A DNA stretch of 62,939 nt from Bacillota bacterium (GTDB lineage: Bacteria; Bacillota; DTU025): the NCBI GenBank assembly GCA_019136685.1, contig JAGVTS010000143.1:1-62939 (forward strand), written 5' to 3'. Of the stretch, positions 7,735 to 16,397 are shown piece by piece (within the stretch, counting starts at the first letter, position 1; each line of letters opens with the position of its first letter). A program made the position numbers and the translations under genes. The notes under the pieces are model-generated. The model saw only the letters and a program-made list of their open reading frames with translations, made no database searches and was not told the origin of the DNA.

Positions 7735-8928
7735 GTGCGTGTGATGATGATCAGCTGGGAGTACCCGCCGCGAGTAGTGGGAGGGCTGGCGCGCCATGTT
7801 CAGGAACTCGCGAGAGCAATGGCGGACAGTGCGGAAGTGCATGTAGTGACTTGCGCCGCGGAAGGCAGCAGTCCGATTGAGCGCGACCGGAGCGTATGGG
7901 TGCACCGGGTAAGTCCCATAGGACCCTCGGTAGATGATTTCATGTCATGGGCGATGCAACTCTCTCATGCCCTCCTCGCCTGCGGTTGCCGCGTTGCCGC
8001 AGGTAGCGGGCCGTTCGACCTTGTGCATGCACACGACTGGACAGCGGCGCTAGCCGGCGCCGGCCTCAAGCGCGAAATGGGCCTTCCTCTTCTGGCCACC
8101 ATCCACGCCACTGAATTCGGGCGCAACGGCGGCCTCGGTACCCCGACGCAGCGCCGAATATCCGATCTGGAGTGGTTTCTTTGCTATGAGGCATGGCGGG
8201 TGATCGTCTGCTCGCTGCACATGCGGAGCGAGGTCATGGGCGTGTTCGGGCTGCCGGCCGACAAGGTGTGTGTGATACCAAACGGCGTGGACGCCGAACA
8301 GTTCGTCCAGGCCAGTGCGTATCGGGGCGCTCGCGGCGCCGGCGAGTCCGACGGTAGCATCATACTTTTTGTGGGACGGCTCGTGCACGAGAAGGGCGTG
8401 CACATACTGATCGAAGCGATGCCCAAGATACTGAGATACTGGCCCGGAGCTAGGCTTGTGATCGCCGGCAGAGGGCCGGCTGAGGAAAGCCTGCGTAAGC
8501 TGGCTGTCGGCCTTGGCCTCGGGGGCAGTGTGTCAATGGTCGGTTTCATTCCGGATGATGAGCGCAACCGGCTGTACGGCATGGCCGCTGCGGCAGTGGC
8601 GCCCAGTCTCTATGAACCATTTGGGATCACAGCTCTTGAAGCCATGGCAGCCGGCACGCCCCTCATTGCAGCCGACACGGGAGGCCTCGCAGAGATCGTC
8701 AAGAACGGCGTGAACGGATGGCAGTTCTACGCGGGCAGCCCGAATTCGCTTGCTGACGCAGTCCTGCACGTCTTGCATAGCCCGGAGGCGGCCGGGAAAG
8801 CCGCGGAGGCTGCGCGCTGCGAAGTGCTGTCTGCATACGATTGGAAGGCCATTGCGCGCAGGACCATCAGCGTATACGCAGAGGTCCTGAGTGACGCCGC
8901 GGCGCAGGAAGAGGCGATGGCCAGGTGA
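7735..8928 (+). CDS. GT4-family glycosyltransferase (glycogen synthase-like)
   Basis: Retaining GT-B fold enzyme that transfers a sugar from an NDP-sugar, probably in alpha-glucan synthesis. The N-terminal half has the Starch_synth_cat-like opening SWEYPPRVVGGLARHV with the glycine-rich loop, and HDWTAALAG (about residue 102). The C-terminal half has FVGRLVHEKGVHILIEAM and the donor-site E-x7-E element EPFGITALE (about 285-293) followed by AMAAGTPLIAADTGG. GTG at 7735 is chosen because GGAGAGGG lies 7 nt upstream; a TTG at 7711 lies before that site. The next gene overlaps by GTGA. Acceptor and donor cannot be read from sequence; the GH57 branching-type neighbours favour an alpha-1,4-glucan product, but mannosyl transfer is possible. 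Confidence 0.85.
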   Translation: MRVMMISWEYPPRVVGGLARHVQELARAMADSAEVHVVTCAAEGSSPIERDRSVWVHRVSPIGPSVDDFMSWAMQLSHALLACGCRVAAGSGPFDLVHAHDWTAALAGAGLKREMGLPLLATIHATEFGRNGGLGTPTQRRISDLEWFLCYEAWRVIVCSLHMRSEVMGVFGLPADKVCVIPNGVDAEQFVQASAYRGARGAGESDGSIILFVGRLVHEKGVHILIEAMPKILRYWPGARLVIAGRGPAEESLRKLAVGLGLGGSVSMVGFIPDDERNRLYGMAAAAVAPSLYEPFGITALEAMAAGTPLIAADTGGLAEIVKNGVNGWQFYAGSPNSLADAVLHVLHSPEAAGKAAEAARCEVLSAYDWKAIARRTISVYAEVLSDAAAQEEAMAR

Positions 8929-11378
8929 AAGCGGTGATCATGGCAGGAGGCAAGGGCACCCGGCTTCGACCGCTCACCTGTACACTCCCCAAACCCATGG
9001 TGCCGGTGGCATGCCGGCCCATGATGGAGCACGTCGTGAACTTGCTTCTGGCGCACGGCTTTCGCGACCTAGCGTGTACCCTCTGCTACATGCCCGACAC
9101 CATCCAGAGCCATTTCGGCGACGGGGCTTCCCTCGGGTGCTCTATCAGATACTCCGTGGAGGAGACGCCGCTCGGCACTGCCGGCAGTGTCCGTGCATTG
9201 GCCGACTTCCTGGACGAGACATTCCTGGTGATCAGCGGTGACGCGCTAACCGATGTCGATCTTGCTTCGGCGGTCGAATTCCACAGGCAGAAGGGCGCGG
9301 CCGCGACCATCGTACTCACCCGAGTAGAGACACCGCTAGAATACGGAGTAGTCATAGTAGACGGCGATTGCCGCATCACACGATTTCTGGAAAAACCCAG
9401 CTGGGGAGAGGTATTTAGCGACACAGTGAACACGGGGATTTACGTGCTGGAGCCGGACGTAATGGAGCTGGTCGAGGCTTCGCGAGAGTTCGATTTCAGC
9501 AAGAACCTGTTTCCGCGACTCCTCGGCGATGGGTATCCGATGTTCGGGTACGTGGCTGAAGGATACTGGTGTGACGTGGGTAACCTGGAGCAGTACCGCA
9601 ACACCCATCTGGACATTTTGGATGGACGAGTCCGCGTGGCCATTCCTGGCGAACTAGTGGATGAGGGTGTATGGATCGACGAAGGAGCCGAAATCGAAAC
9701 CGGCGCCATCCTCAGGGCGCCGGTGGTGGTCGGGCCTCGGGCACGAGTGGAAAAGGGCGCCGTGGCCGGCGATTACTCAGTGATAGGCGCCGCGTCTATA
9801 CTGGCGGGCGGCTCTTCTGTGCGGCGCTCCATACTGTGGCCGGGCGCGTTCGTGGGGCAGAATGCCCAGGTGCATGCGGCTATCATCGCGTCCAGGGTGA
9901 GTGTGAAGGCCGGCGCTTCGGTGCTGGAGGGGGCAGTTGTCGGCTCGGGTAGCTCCATAGGCGAGCGAGCCCAGGTGAAGGCAGGTGTGAAGATCTGGCC
10001 TGATAAGGCGGTGGACGGCGGTTCCCAAGTCAATGCCAGCCTTGTGTGGGGAGCGCCGTGGTCAAAGCGCCTTTTCGGGAGATTGGGCGTGGCCGGGCTA
10101 TCCAACATAGAGGTCACCCCGGACTTCGCCGCCCGTTTGGGCGCAGCCTATGCGTCGTGCCTGCCTGAGGGGGGCACTGTCACGGTGTCGAGCGATGTCC
10201 ACCCAGCTTCCAAGATGACTAGGGCGTCTTTGGCCTGCGGCGTCATGTCAGTCGGCGCGGCCGTAGCCGATCTGGGCGATGCGACTACTGCGGTGGCGAG
10301 ATACGGCGTGCCTGCGCTCAGGGCAGCCGGAGGCATGCATGCACGAGTGTCGCCGACTGATGATAACGTCACGGTCATTGAGTTTTTGGACTCGCGGGGC
10401 ATCAATATTGATAAGGCGCTGGAGCGCAAGATAGAAAATGCCCTGCTCACCGAGGATTACCGCAGGGCCGCTCCGAGCCGTGTCGGGGGCCTCCTCAGGG
10501 AGACCGGAATGACGGCGCTGTACCTGGATGCCATGGAACGGGCGGTCGATGCGGAGTCGATCAGGAGAGCGCGTCTTTGCCTGGTGGCCGGATACGATGA
10601 AGACTACCTGGGCGACGTCATGAGCCTGATTCCCGGCGCGTTCTGCTGCACGCTCAAGCAGACACGTGCCTTCCAGGGCGCCTGGGCCATGGCTGAACTC
10701 GCGGACGCGGTCGTGGCCGAAGGCGCCCGGCTGGGGGTCCTGCTCGACAGGAACGCAGAGCAGTTGGCCCTGGTGAATGAACGAGGCGAAAGCGTGTGCG
10801 ATGAGGACGTGTTGGCCCTGATCTGTTCTGCACTGCTCAAATCGCGCGCGGGAGGAACGGTAGTCGTGCCTGTCACCGCTCCCGGAGCTATCGAGAAGGT
10901 GGCGATGGGTCTTCGTGGGCGTGTAGTGCGGTCTCAGGCCAACCCCAGGTCCATGATGGAGAAGGCTATCGAAGCCAGGGTGACAATGGGCGAAGCCGGC
11001 GTCCCACAGTTTCAGCCCATGCTAGACGGTCTCTTCGCCCTAGTCGTGCTGCTGGAGCAACTTGCGCAGGGCAGCGAGCCGCTTTCGCTGATGGTCAGTG
11101 CAATGCCGCGGTCCTTTATGACCCGGCGCCTTGTGGATTGCCCGTGGCAATCGAAGGGCCGGGTGATGCGGCATCTGATCGAGGAGACCGACAGCGAAGA
11201 AGTCCAGCTAGTGGATGGCATTAAGGTCTACACCGATCAGGGTTGGACGCTCATCTTGCCCGATTCGGAGGATCCCGTCTTTCACGTCTATAGCGAGGCG
11301 GCAAGTCAAGAGATCGCTGAGGAGATCGCCGGCATCTACGTATCCAGGATCGCGGACGCCATGGGCGATGTCGAGTAG
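8925..11378 (+). CDS. NDP-sugar pyrophosphorylase / left-handed beta-helix / degenerate phosphomutase fusion
   Basis: An 817-residue fusion often annotated mannose-1-phosphate guanylyltransferase. Residues 1-~230 are a nucleotidyltransferase domain (MAGGKGTRLRPLT at 6-18, LPKP, metal Asp in ISGDALTDVD). About 250-365 is a hexapeptide left-handed beta-helix. About 385-810 is an alpha-D-phosphohexomutase-like region. The mutase landmarks are eroded: the phosphoserine loop TASHNP appears as ARVSPTDDN, the metal loop DGDGDR as LLDRNAEQL, and the phosphate-binding RPSGTEP as LPDSEDP. The nucleotidyltransferase is probably active, supplying NDP-glucose or GDP-mannose to the overlapping GT4 gene; the mutase part is probably regulatory. 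GTG start overlaps the GT4 stop. Its 3' end overlaps the opposite-strand branching enzyme by 43 bp. Confidence 0.82.
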   Translation: MKAVIMAGGKGTRLRPLTCTLPKPMVPVACRPMMEHVVNLLLAHGFRDLACTLCYMPDTIQSHFGDGASLGCSIRYSVEETPLGTAGSVRALADFLDETFLVISGDALTDVDLASAVEFHRQKGAAATIVLTRVETPLEYGVVIVDGDCRITRFLEKPSWGEVFSDTVNTGIYVLEPDVMELVEASREFDFSKNLFPRLLGDGYPMFGYVAEGYWCDVGNLEQYRNTHLDILDGRVRVAIPGELVDEGVWIDEGAEIETGAILRAPVVVGPRARVEKGAVAGDYSVIGAASILAGGSSVRRSILWPGAFVGQNAQVHAAIIASRVSVKAGASVLEGAVVGSGSSIGERAQVKAGVKIWPDKAVDGGSQVNASLVWGAPWSKRLFGRLGVAGLSNIEVTPDFAARLGAAYASCLPEGGTVTVSSDVHPASKMTRASLACGVMSVGAAVADLGDATTAVARYGVPALRAAGGMHARVSPTDDNVTVIEFLDSRGINIDKALERKIENALLTEDYRRAAPSRVGGLLRETGMTALYLDAMERAVDAESIRRARLCLVAGYDEDYLGDVMSLIPGAFCCTLKQTRAFQGAWAMAELADAVVAEGARLGVLLDRNAEQLALVNERGESVCDEDVLALICSALLKSRAGGTVVVPVTAPGAIEKVAMGLRGRVVRSQANPRSMMEKAIEARVTMGEAGVPQFQPMLDGLFALVVLLEQLAQGSEPLSLMVSAMPRSFMTRRLVDCPWQSKGRVMRHLIEETDSEEVQLVDGIKVYTDQGWTLILPDSEDPVFHVYSEAASQEIAEEIAGIYVSRIADAMGDVE

Positions 11379-12958
11379 ATGGTGTAGTCTATGTTAGGGA
11401 ATATGTTGTCTATCGACTCCAGGTCGCTCACCCACTCATGGTCCACATTCGAGCTGCGAATGTCGCTATAGAGGCGGTTGAACCTGGATATGTGGCTCTT
11501 GGTGCGCTCCACGGCATAATCCACGCAAGTGCCGGCCTTCATGATGAACGCCCAATCGGAGCTTTGCGCCAGCATCAGTTCGCGGGCTGCCTGGTTGAGC
11601 GCTCGCCGGACCAGATCGGGCTGGGGCATGGCATGGTCATCGGCAAGCCGGCTCATCCTGTGCGCCATCATGTGCAGATGCCGGTAGATCCAGTGGTTGC
11701 AGTCTGCCAGCCACACTTCACTGTAGCCCATGTAGCCCCATGATGACATGGACGGTACGGACACCTGAGCGCGCGGGCGCTCTTCTAGGTAGTCTCCGGG
11801 GGTAACGAGCTTGATGACGTCTTGGTCGTAGGCGACCTTGCGTATGACGAACTCCAGGAACTCGGGGCCTTCAAACCACCAGTGCCCGAAGAGCTCAGCG
11901 TCGTACGGAGCGACTACTATGGGTCTTATGTCCATCACTGACGCCAGGTGCTCGATCTGCCGTGCGCGGTTGAACACGAAGTTGCCTGCGTGTGTAGCCG
12001 CTTTGTTGATGGCCCATTCTCGCACATACGGTTCCTTGTATTCCGTGCGGCCGGTGACGCGGTAGTATTTCATGCCCGTATGTGTTCTTACCGGGCAACC
12101 GCCCATGAATGGCCGTATGTAGTCCCAGTCGAGGTCGTAGGCGATATCGCGGTAGAACTCCCTGTAGTCGAAGTCGCCGGGGTATCCCTCGTGCGCGCTC
12201 CAGACCTGCTTGGACGATTCCATATCTCGCCCGAAGGCAGCCACGCCCGAAGGGCAGTAGACGGGCGCGAACACACCATATCTCGGCCTGGGGCTGGCAT
12301 TTTCTATGCCGTGCGCATCGGTGAAGAAATACCGGACTCCCGCCTCCCGCAGGTAGGCGTCGACGCCCGGATAATACCCGCATTCGGGTAGCCACATCCC
12401 TTGGGGACCAGTCCCGAATGTCCTGCGGTAGTAATCCACGGCTGCGATGATCTGGGCCCGGGCCGCAGACGGACACACCTCCATGAGTGGCAGATAGCCA
12501 TGGGTTGCTGCCGTGGTTATCAGCTCTATTCGGCCCTCATTGGCTAGGCGCGCGAACCCTCCGACTACATCACGCTGGAGAGTGTCATTGTAGACTGATC
12601 TGACATGCTGGAACCGTTCCAGGTACATCCTTGCGGTTTCGCGGAACCCAGGCTGCCATCTGGTCCGATACGTCTCGAGCTCGGCTAAGCGGCACAGGCC
12701 GTCGATGAACTCGGAGAAGCGCGCCTGGAGAAGCGGGTCGCGGCACATCGACATTAGTGTAGGGGAGAGCGATACTGTGAGTCGGTATGGCACTCCCTCT
12801 GCCGCGAGTTTAGCCAGCATCGTGTATAGCGGGATATATGTCTCCGTCAGAGCTTCGTAGTACCATTTCTCCTCCAAATACGCCTCGCCGCGTGCGTGGC
12901 GTACGTACGGAAGGTGAGCATGCAGCACTATTGCCAGGTAGCCCCGGGGTTCACCCAT
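11336..12958 (-). CDS. GH57 1,4-alpha-glucan branching enzyme
   Basis: Cuts alpha-1,4-glucan and re-attaches chains through alpha-1,6 links (family knowledge for GH57 branching enzymes of about 520-560 aa). Conserved GH57 elements are present: N-terminal VLHAHLPYVRH, TTAATHGYLPLM, the nucleophile strand GMWLPECGYYPG, and the acid/base strand VVAPYDAELFGHWWFEGP, followed by the C-terminal helical domain with MSSWGYMGYSEVW and DWAFIMKAG. The ATG at 12958 is chosen because AGGTGA sits 7-8 nt upstream and partly overlaps the stop of the DUF4912 gene, giving tight coupling; ATG at 12976 is upstream of that site. Intact catalytic residues contrast with the membrane GH57-like protein at 5.2 kb. Gene order on this strand is DUF4912 then this gene. 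Confidence 0.92.
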   Translation of the reverse strand: MGEPRGYLAIVLHAHLPYVRHARGEAYLEEKWYYEALTETYIPLYTMLAKLAAEGVPYRLTVSLSPTLMSMCRDPLLQARFSEFIDGLCRLAELETYRTRWQPGFRETARMYLERFQHVRSVYNDTLQRDVVGGFARLANEGRIELITTAATHGYLPLMEVCPSAARAQIIAAVDYYRRTFGTGPQGMWLPECGYYPGVDAYLREAGVRYFFTDAHGIENASPRPRYGVFAPVYCPSGVAAFGRDMESSKQVWSAHEGYPGDFDYREFYRDIAYDLDWDYIRPFMGGCPVRTHTGMKYYRVTGRTEYKEPYVREWAINKAATHAGNFVFNRARQIEHLASVMDIRPIVVAPYDAELFGHWWFEGPEFLEFVIRKVAYDQDVIKLVTPGDYLEERPRAQVSVPSMSSWGYMGYSEVWLADCNHWIYRHLHMMAHRMSRLADDHAMPQPDLVRRALNQAARELMLAQSSDWAFIMKAGTCVDYAVERTKSHISRFNRLYSDIRSSNVDHEWVSDLESIDNIFPNIDYTIYSTSPMASAILDT

Positions 12959-12965
12959 TGCGAAA

Positions 12966-13805
12966 TCACCTGCCATCTTTGAGCCCGGTCCGGGCCACAG
13001 TCCAGGATACACGGCGTGACATCAGCCGGTCAGCCGATTCGGCGACCACTTCGATGGGGAGTTCGCCCACGGGGAGCGCGATTCTCACTGAGAAGGTCCC
13101 GTCAGAAGCCGTGTTCACTGCCATGCCCGACACGCTGACCTGCGACCCGGGCTCGGTTGCGCCATATACCACGAGTTCTGCATCTGCCCGCAGCCAGTAC
13201 TGGCGCTCGGCCATCTCCGGGGCGCCGGTGGGCATAGGCGGGCCCAGGGGGCTGGACACCGCTCCTACTCCTCCCGAGCCCAGGGCTATCTCCCGTGCCC
13301 ATTCCTCCGCGCGCAGCCTCCGGGCCGGCATACCCGGCGATGCGGTGTAGATCCGGGGGCCGTGCGAGATCGTCTCTAGCGCACGAATGGAAAGCCATTC
13401 CTGGTCGCGAACCTCTGAAGGCCCTACCCGCGGCATGTGTACTACATTGGAACGCGCAATGAACCGAAACTCGTCTGAATCAGGCGTCAAACCCAGGTCC
13501 ACGCAGTAAGACCTGTCGGGCTCGCATACGTTGATGTACCAGTTGTTCGCAAAGGGATGGACGTCCACCGCGACTTGTTTCGCGAAGTCAGCCCCGTCGC
13601 GACCGGTCACGTCATTCACCCGAAGAGTAAGGCGGCTGCTCAGGATGCTGCTTCCGAGCTCGCGGGCGAGGGTCAGCGCTGTCTCCTCGGATATTTCCCA
13701 GTAGGCGTGCATCCAGAATGGATCTTGCACTTGCAGCACAATCCGGGTTTCGCCGTAGCCCTCGGGTACTTGGCACGCGTTAGCCTCGCCAGACGAGTCG
13801 TGCAC
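12966..13805 (-). CDS. DUF4912 domain protein associated with GH57 enzymes
   Basis: About 280 residues. The first half (after PEGYGETRIVLQVQDPFW) carries the DUF4912 pattern HAYWEISEETALTLA, then WYINVCEPDRSYCVDLGL, predicted as a beta-rich domain with similarity to glucan-binding modules. The second half contains a short immunoglobulin-like strand set (RADAELVVYGATEPGSQVSV then SDGTFSVRIALP). DUF4912 proteins are recurrent neighbours of GH57 branching enzymes, but no function is established. No signal peptide is seen, so a cytoplasmic glucan-binding or scaffold partner is inferred. GTG at 13805 is used because AGGAGGT lies 7 nt upstream; GTG 13826 precedes that site. It is translated just ahead of the branching enzyme. 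Confidence 0.8.
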   Translation of the reverse strand: MHDSSGEANACQVPEGYGETRIVLQVQDPFWMHAYWEISEETALTLARELGSSILSSRLTLRVNDVTGRDGADFAKQVAVDVHPFANNWYINVCEPDRSYCVDLGLTPDSDEFRFIARSNVVHMPRVGPSEVRDQEWLSIRALETISHGPRIYTASPGMPARRLRAEEWAREIALGSGGVGAVSSPLGPPMPTGAPEMAERQYWLRADAELVVYGATEPGSQVSVSGMAVNTASDGTFSVRIALPVGELPIEVVAESADRLMSRRVSWTVARTGLKDGR

Positions 13806-13934
13806 GACAGGACCTCCTCGCGACACCGAAACGCAATCTCTTCGGTATTCTGTCCGGCCTCAATCGGGGTTATCCCGCCAGGATAGCGCTTAGCGGTTGG
13901 GTAAGAATACTTCATGTTGTAGGAGGTGTGACGC

Positions 13935-15539
13935 ATGTCGTCTTGCGGCTCATTTGCCCTGGTGCTTCATTCACACATTCCATACTGTCGCAAGTCAGGT
14001 GTGTGGCCGTTTGGTGAGGAGTGGGTGTTCGAGGCGATGGCCGAAACATACATACCAATCCTAGACCTGCTATCGGCGATCGAAAGCTCCGGACTTGGGC
14101 CTCGTGTCGCTGTTAGTCTGTCCCCGGTTCTCGCTGAGCAGCTGGCAGATCATTACATGAAGGCACGGTTTCTGGAATACGCCGAAATGCGCAGGAAGGC
14201 TGCAGCGCACGACATCGAGAGGCACGAGGCTGAGCATGACGACAAGCGGGCCCTGCTGGCCAGGAAATACGCAGAGTACTACGAGTACGTGGCGGACAGA
14301 TTCTCGAACCACTACGACGGCGATCTGCCGGGCGCTCTCGCCGGCCTAGCATCTCGCGGCGCGGTCGAGCTTCTGGCCACCGCCGCGACACATGCCTACC
14401 TCCCGCTGCTGTCTGCGGAGCGAGCGCGCGTTCAGATGAGGTTGGGATGCGACGCGTGCGAGCGCCATTTCGGCGTCAGGCCCAGAGGCGCCTGGCTGCC
14501 GGAGTGCGGTTATCGTCCGGGGGTCGTTGAACGAGTCTTGACTGAGTGCGGCATAGACTACTTCATTGTCGACACACATGCTGTCGCCGGAGGCGCAGTA
14601 AGGGAGGCGTATGGGGCAGAGGCGACCTGCTCGGGGGGCGCCGCGTCTCCTGTGCCGATCCTGAGCCCGAGCATGGCCACGCTCAGGCCATACAGACTCC
14701 TTGGCTCCGAGGTGTCGGTGTTTGCCCGGGATGAGGTCACTGCCGCGCAGGTATGGTCGAGGGAAACGGGGTATCCGGGCGACGGCAACTACCGCGAATT
14801 CCACAGGCGTGACAGCGTCTCAGGTCTGCAGTACTGGCGCGTCACCAGCAAGCTCCTGGATCTTGGCCAGAAACAGCTGTACGATCCTGTCGCCGCAGGC
14901 GACATCGCCCGGGAACATGCCGCGCACTTCGGTGAGCTGGTCGCCGCGAGGCTTGTGAGATACCGCGACGCATGCGGCGAGCAGGGATTGATAGTTGCCC
15001 CGTATGACATGGAGCTCTTTGGGCATTGGTGGCACGAGGGCATAGTCTGGCTGAAATACGTGCTCACCCTGCTTGCCGACGACGGGCGCGTAGCTCTCAC
15101 GACTCCCGGCGCGTATCTGGACTCCAACAGACCTTCCGCAGAGATAAGCATCGCCGAGTGCTCGTGGGGACACGGAGGTAAACATGGTACGTGGGCTAAT
15201 GCTGACACCGCCTGGATGTGGGAGTCGCTGGCCCGGGCAGAGGCGCTTCATTGTTCGCTTTCGAAAAAGCGCGACACGCTTCGAGGCGCACTACTGGCCA
15301 TGGCGGATCAAGCCGGCCGCGAGCTGATTCTGCTGGAGGCCAGTGATTGGCCGTTTCTGGTCACTACAAGGCAGGCAAAGGAGTACGCCGAGGAGCGCTT
15401 TCTGCGCCACCTGGGCGACTTCGAAACATTGGCCGGCGCCGCCCTGAGCGGGGTTGGCGACGACAAGGCAATGGCCGCGCTGAGTACTATCGCTTCGCGC
15501 GACTCGCTTTTCGCCTGGGTGGACGGCGAGAAACTGTGA
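13935..15539 (+). CDS. Second GH57 branching-enzyme-type protein (DUF1957 type)
   Basis: 534 residues with the same architecture as the divergent gene at 11.3-13.0 kb but clearly divergent in sequence. Visible: VLHSHIPYCRKSG, ATAATHAYLPLLS, nucleophile strand GAWLPECGYRPG, acid/base strand IVAPYDMELFGHWWHEG, then SWGHGGKHGTWANADTAWMW and ASDWPFLVTT. All catalytic landmarks are intact, so 1,4-alpha-glucan branching or 4-alpha-glucanotransferase activity is expected. An extra charged insertion (about residues 85-125) is absent from the paralogue. AGGAGGTG precedes the ATG. It is transcribed divergently from the DUF4912/branching pair across ~130 bp and is followed by the phosphoglucose isomerase after ~40 bp, suggesting glucan turnover feeding glycolysis. 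Confidence 0.9.
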   Translation: MSSCGSFALVLHSHIPYCRKSGVWPFGEEWVFEAMAETYIPILDLLSAIESSGLGPRVAVSLSPVLAEQLADHYMKARFLEYAEMRRKAAAHDIERHEAEHDDKRALLARKYAEYYEYVADRFSNHYDGDLPGALAGLASRGAVELLATAATHAYLPLLSAERARVQMRLGCDACERHFGVRPRGAWLPECGYRPGVVERVLTECGIDYFIVDTHAVAGGAVREAYGAEATCSGGAASPVPILSPSMATLRPYRLLGSEVSVFARDEVTAAQVWSRETGYPGDGNYREFHRRDSVSGLQYWRVTSKLLDLGQKQLYDPVAAGDIAREHAAHFGELVAARLVRYRDACGEQGLIVAPYDMELFGHWWHEGIVWLKYVLTLLADDGRVALTTPGAYLDSNRPSAEISIAECSWGHGGKHGTWANADTAWMWESLARAEALHCSLSKKRDTLRGALLAMADQAGRELILLEASDWPFLVTTRQAKEYAEERFLRHLGDFETLAGAALSGVGDDKAMAALSTIASRDSLFAWVDGEKL

Positions 15540-15580
15540 TATACTCTGAGGTGCAATCTACGGAGGTGAGGTGCACCGCA

Positions 15581-16375
15581 ATGCTTGACCTGACCCTGGC
15601 ATCCGGCCTGCCCATAGCCCTCGGAGACGACTTCAGGCTGGTTTTCTCCGATCCCCTGCCTGACATTGCGCCGGCAGTGCGCAAAGCCACCGACATGTTG
15701 GACGTGTGGCTATCGCCAGACAAGGCTGAGGACAGAGAGATCTACTACATGTACAGGGACGTACACCTGCCCGAGCACGAAGAGCTCATTCGCGGAAGCG
15801 GCCTGAGGTACGACATCACCGTCATACTCCCGGGAAAGGTCGGCCACGAGTTCATCAAGACCGCCGGCCACTATCATCCGGAAAGACCCGGCTCAAGAAC
15901 CACATATCCTGAGGTCTACGAGGTCCTGTTCGGAGTAGCGCACTATCTGCTTCAGCGGGCCGACGCAAGTTCCGGCGATATCGTGGATGCAGTGCTTGTC
16001 GAGGCCGAGGCAGGTGATAAGGTGGTTATCCCGCCGAGGTACGGGCATATAACAATAAACCCGTCCTCCGAGCCTTTGGTCATGTCGAATTGGGTTGCGG
16101 CCGGCTTTGCGTCTGAGTATGGCATGATCAAGAGGCACAGGGGCGGAGCATACTTTGAGATAGATGAGACGACCGGCGCGAGCCGGCTTGTTCCGAACAA
16201 GCGGCACGAGGGAGTCGCGCCACTCAGGGGTCTCGACCCTCGGGATCTGCCCACTTTGGCTCTCATGAGGGGGTACCCCATGTATCAGGCTTTCGTCGAT
16301 TCCCCCGATAGGTTCAGGTGGCTCGCTCAGCCTGAGCAGTTCGAGCAGGAACTGGCGTTCGTCATCGGCAGGTAG
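15581..16375 (+). CDS. pgiA: Cupin-type (archaeal) glucose-6-phosphate isomerase
   Basis: Interconverts glucose-6-P and fructose-6-P using a metal-bound cupin fold unrelated to the usual bacterial Pgi. The motif TAGHYHPE followed by TYPEVYEVLFGVAHYLLQ supplies the His-His-Glu ligands, and VVIPPRYGHITIN supplies the last His. Length (264 aa) exceeds the ~190 aa archaeal enzymes because of an N-terminal extension and a C-terminal segment after the cupin (PLRGLDPRDLPTL). ATG at 15581 follows AGGTG by 7 nt; a longer in-frame reading overlaps the GH57 gene and is not needed. It connects the glucan block to the glycolytic operon 5.6 kb downstream. No conventional pgi lies in the window. Confidence 0.85.
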   Translation: MLDLTLASGLPIALGDDFRLVFSDPLPDIAPAVRKATDMLDVWLSPDKAEDREIYYMYRDVHLPEHEELIRGSGLRYDITVILPGKVGHEFIKTAGHYHPERPGSRTTYPEVYEVLFGVAHYLLQRADASSGDIVDAVLVEAEAGDKVVIPPRYGHITINPSSEPLVMSNWVAAGFASEYGMIKRHRGGAYFEIDETTGASRLVPNKRHEGVAPLRGLDPRDLPTLALMRGYPMYQAFVDSPDRFRWLAQPEQFEQELAFVIGR

Positions 16376-16397
16376 GCATCGGGGCGAGGTGAAGTCC

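Noticed and set aside
7147-7905. Minus-strand frame of 252 codons spanning the end of the GH57-like gene.
   Set aside because: Arg/His-rich antisense shadow without ribosome binding site or family features.
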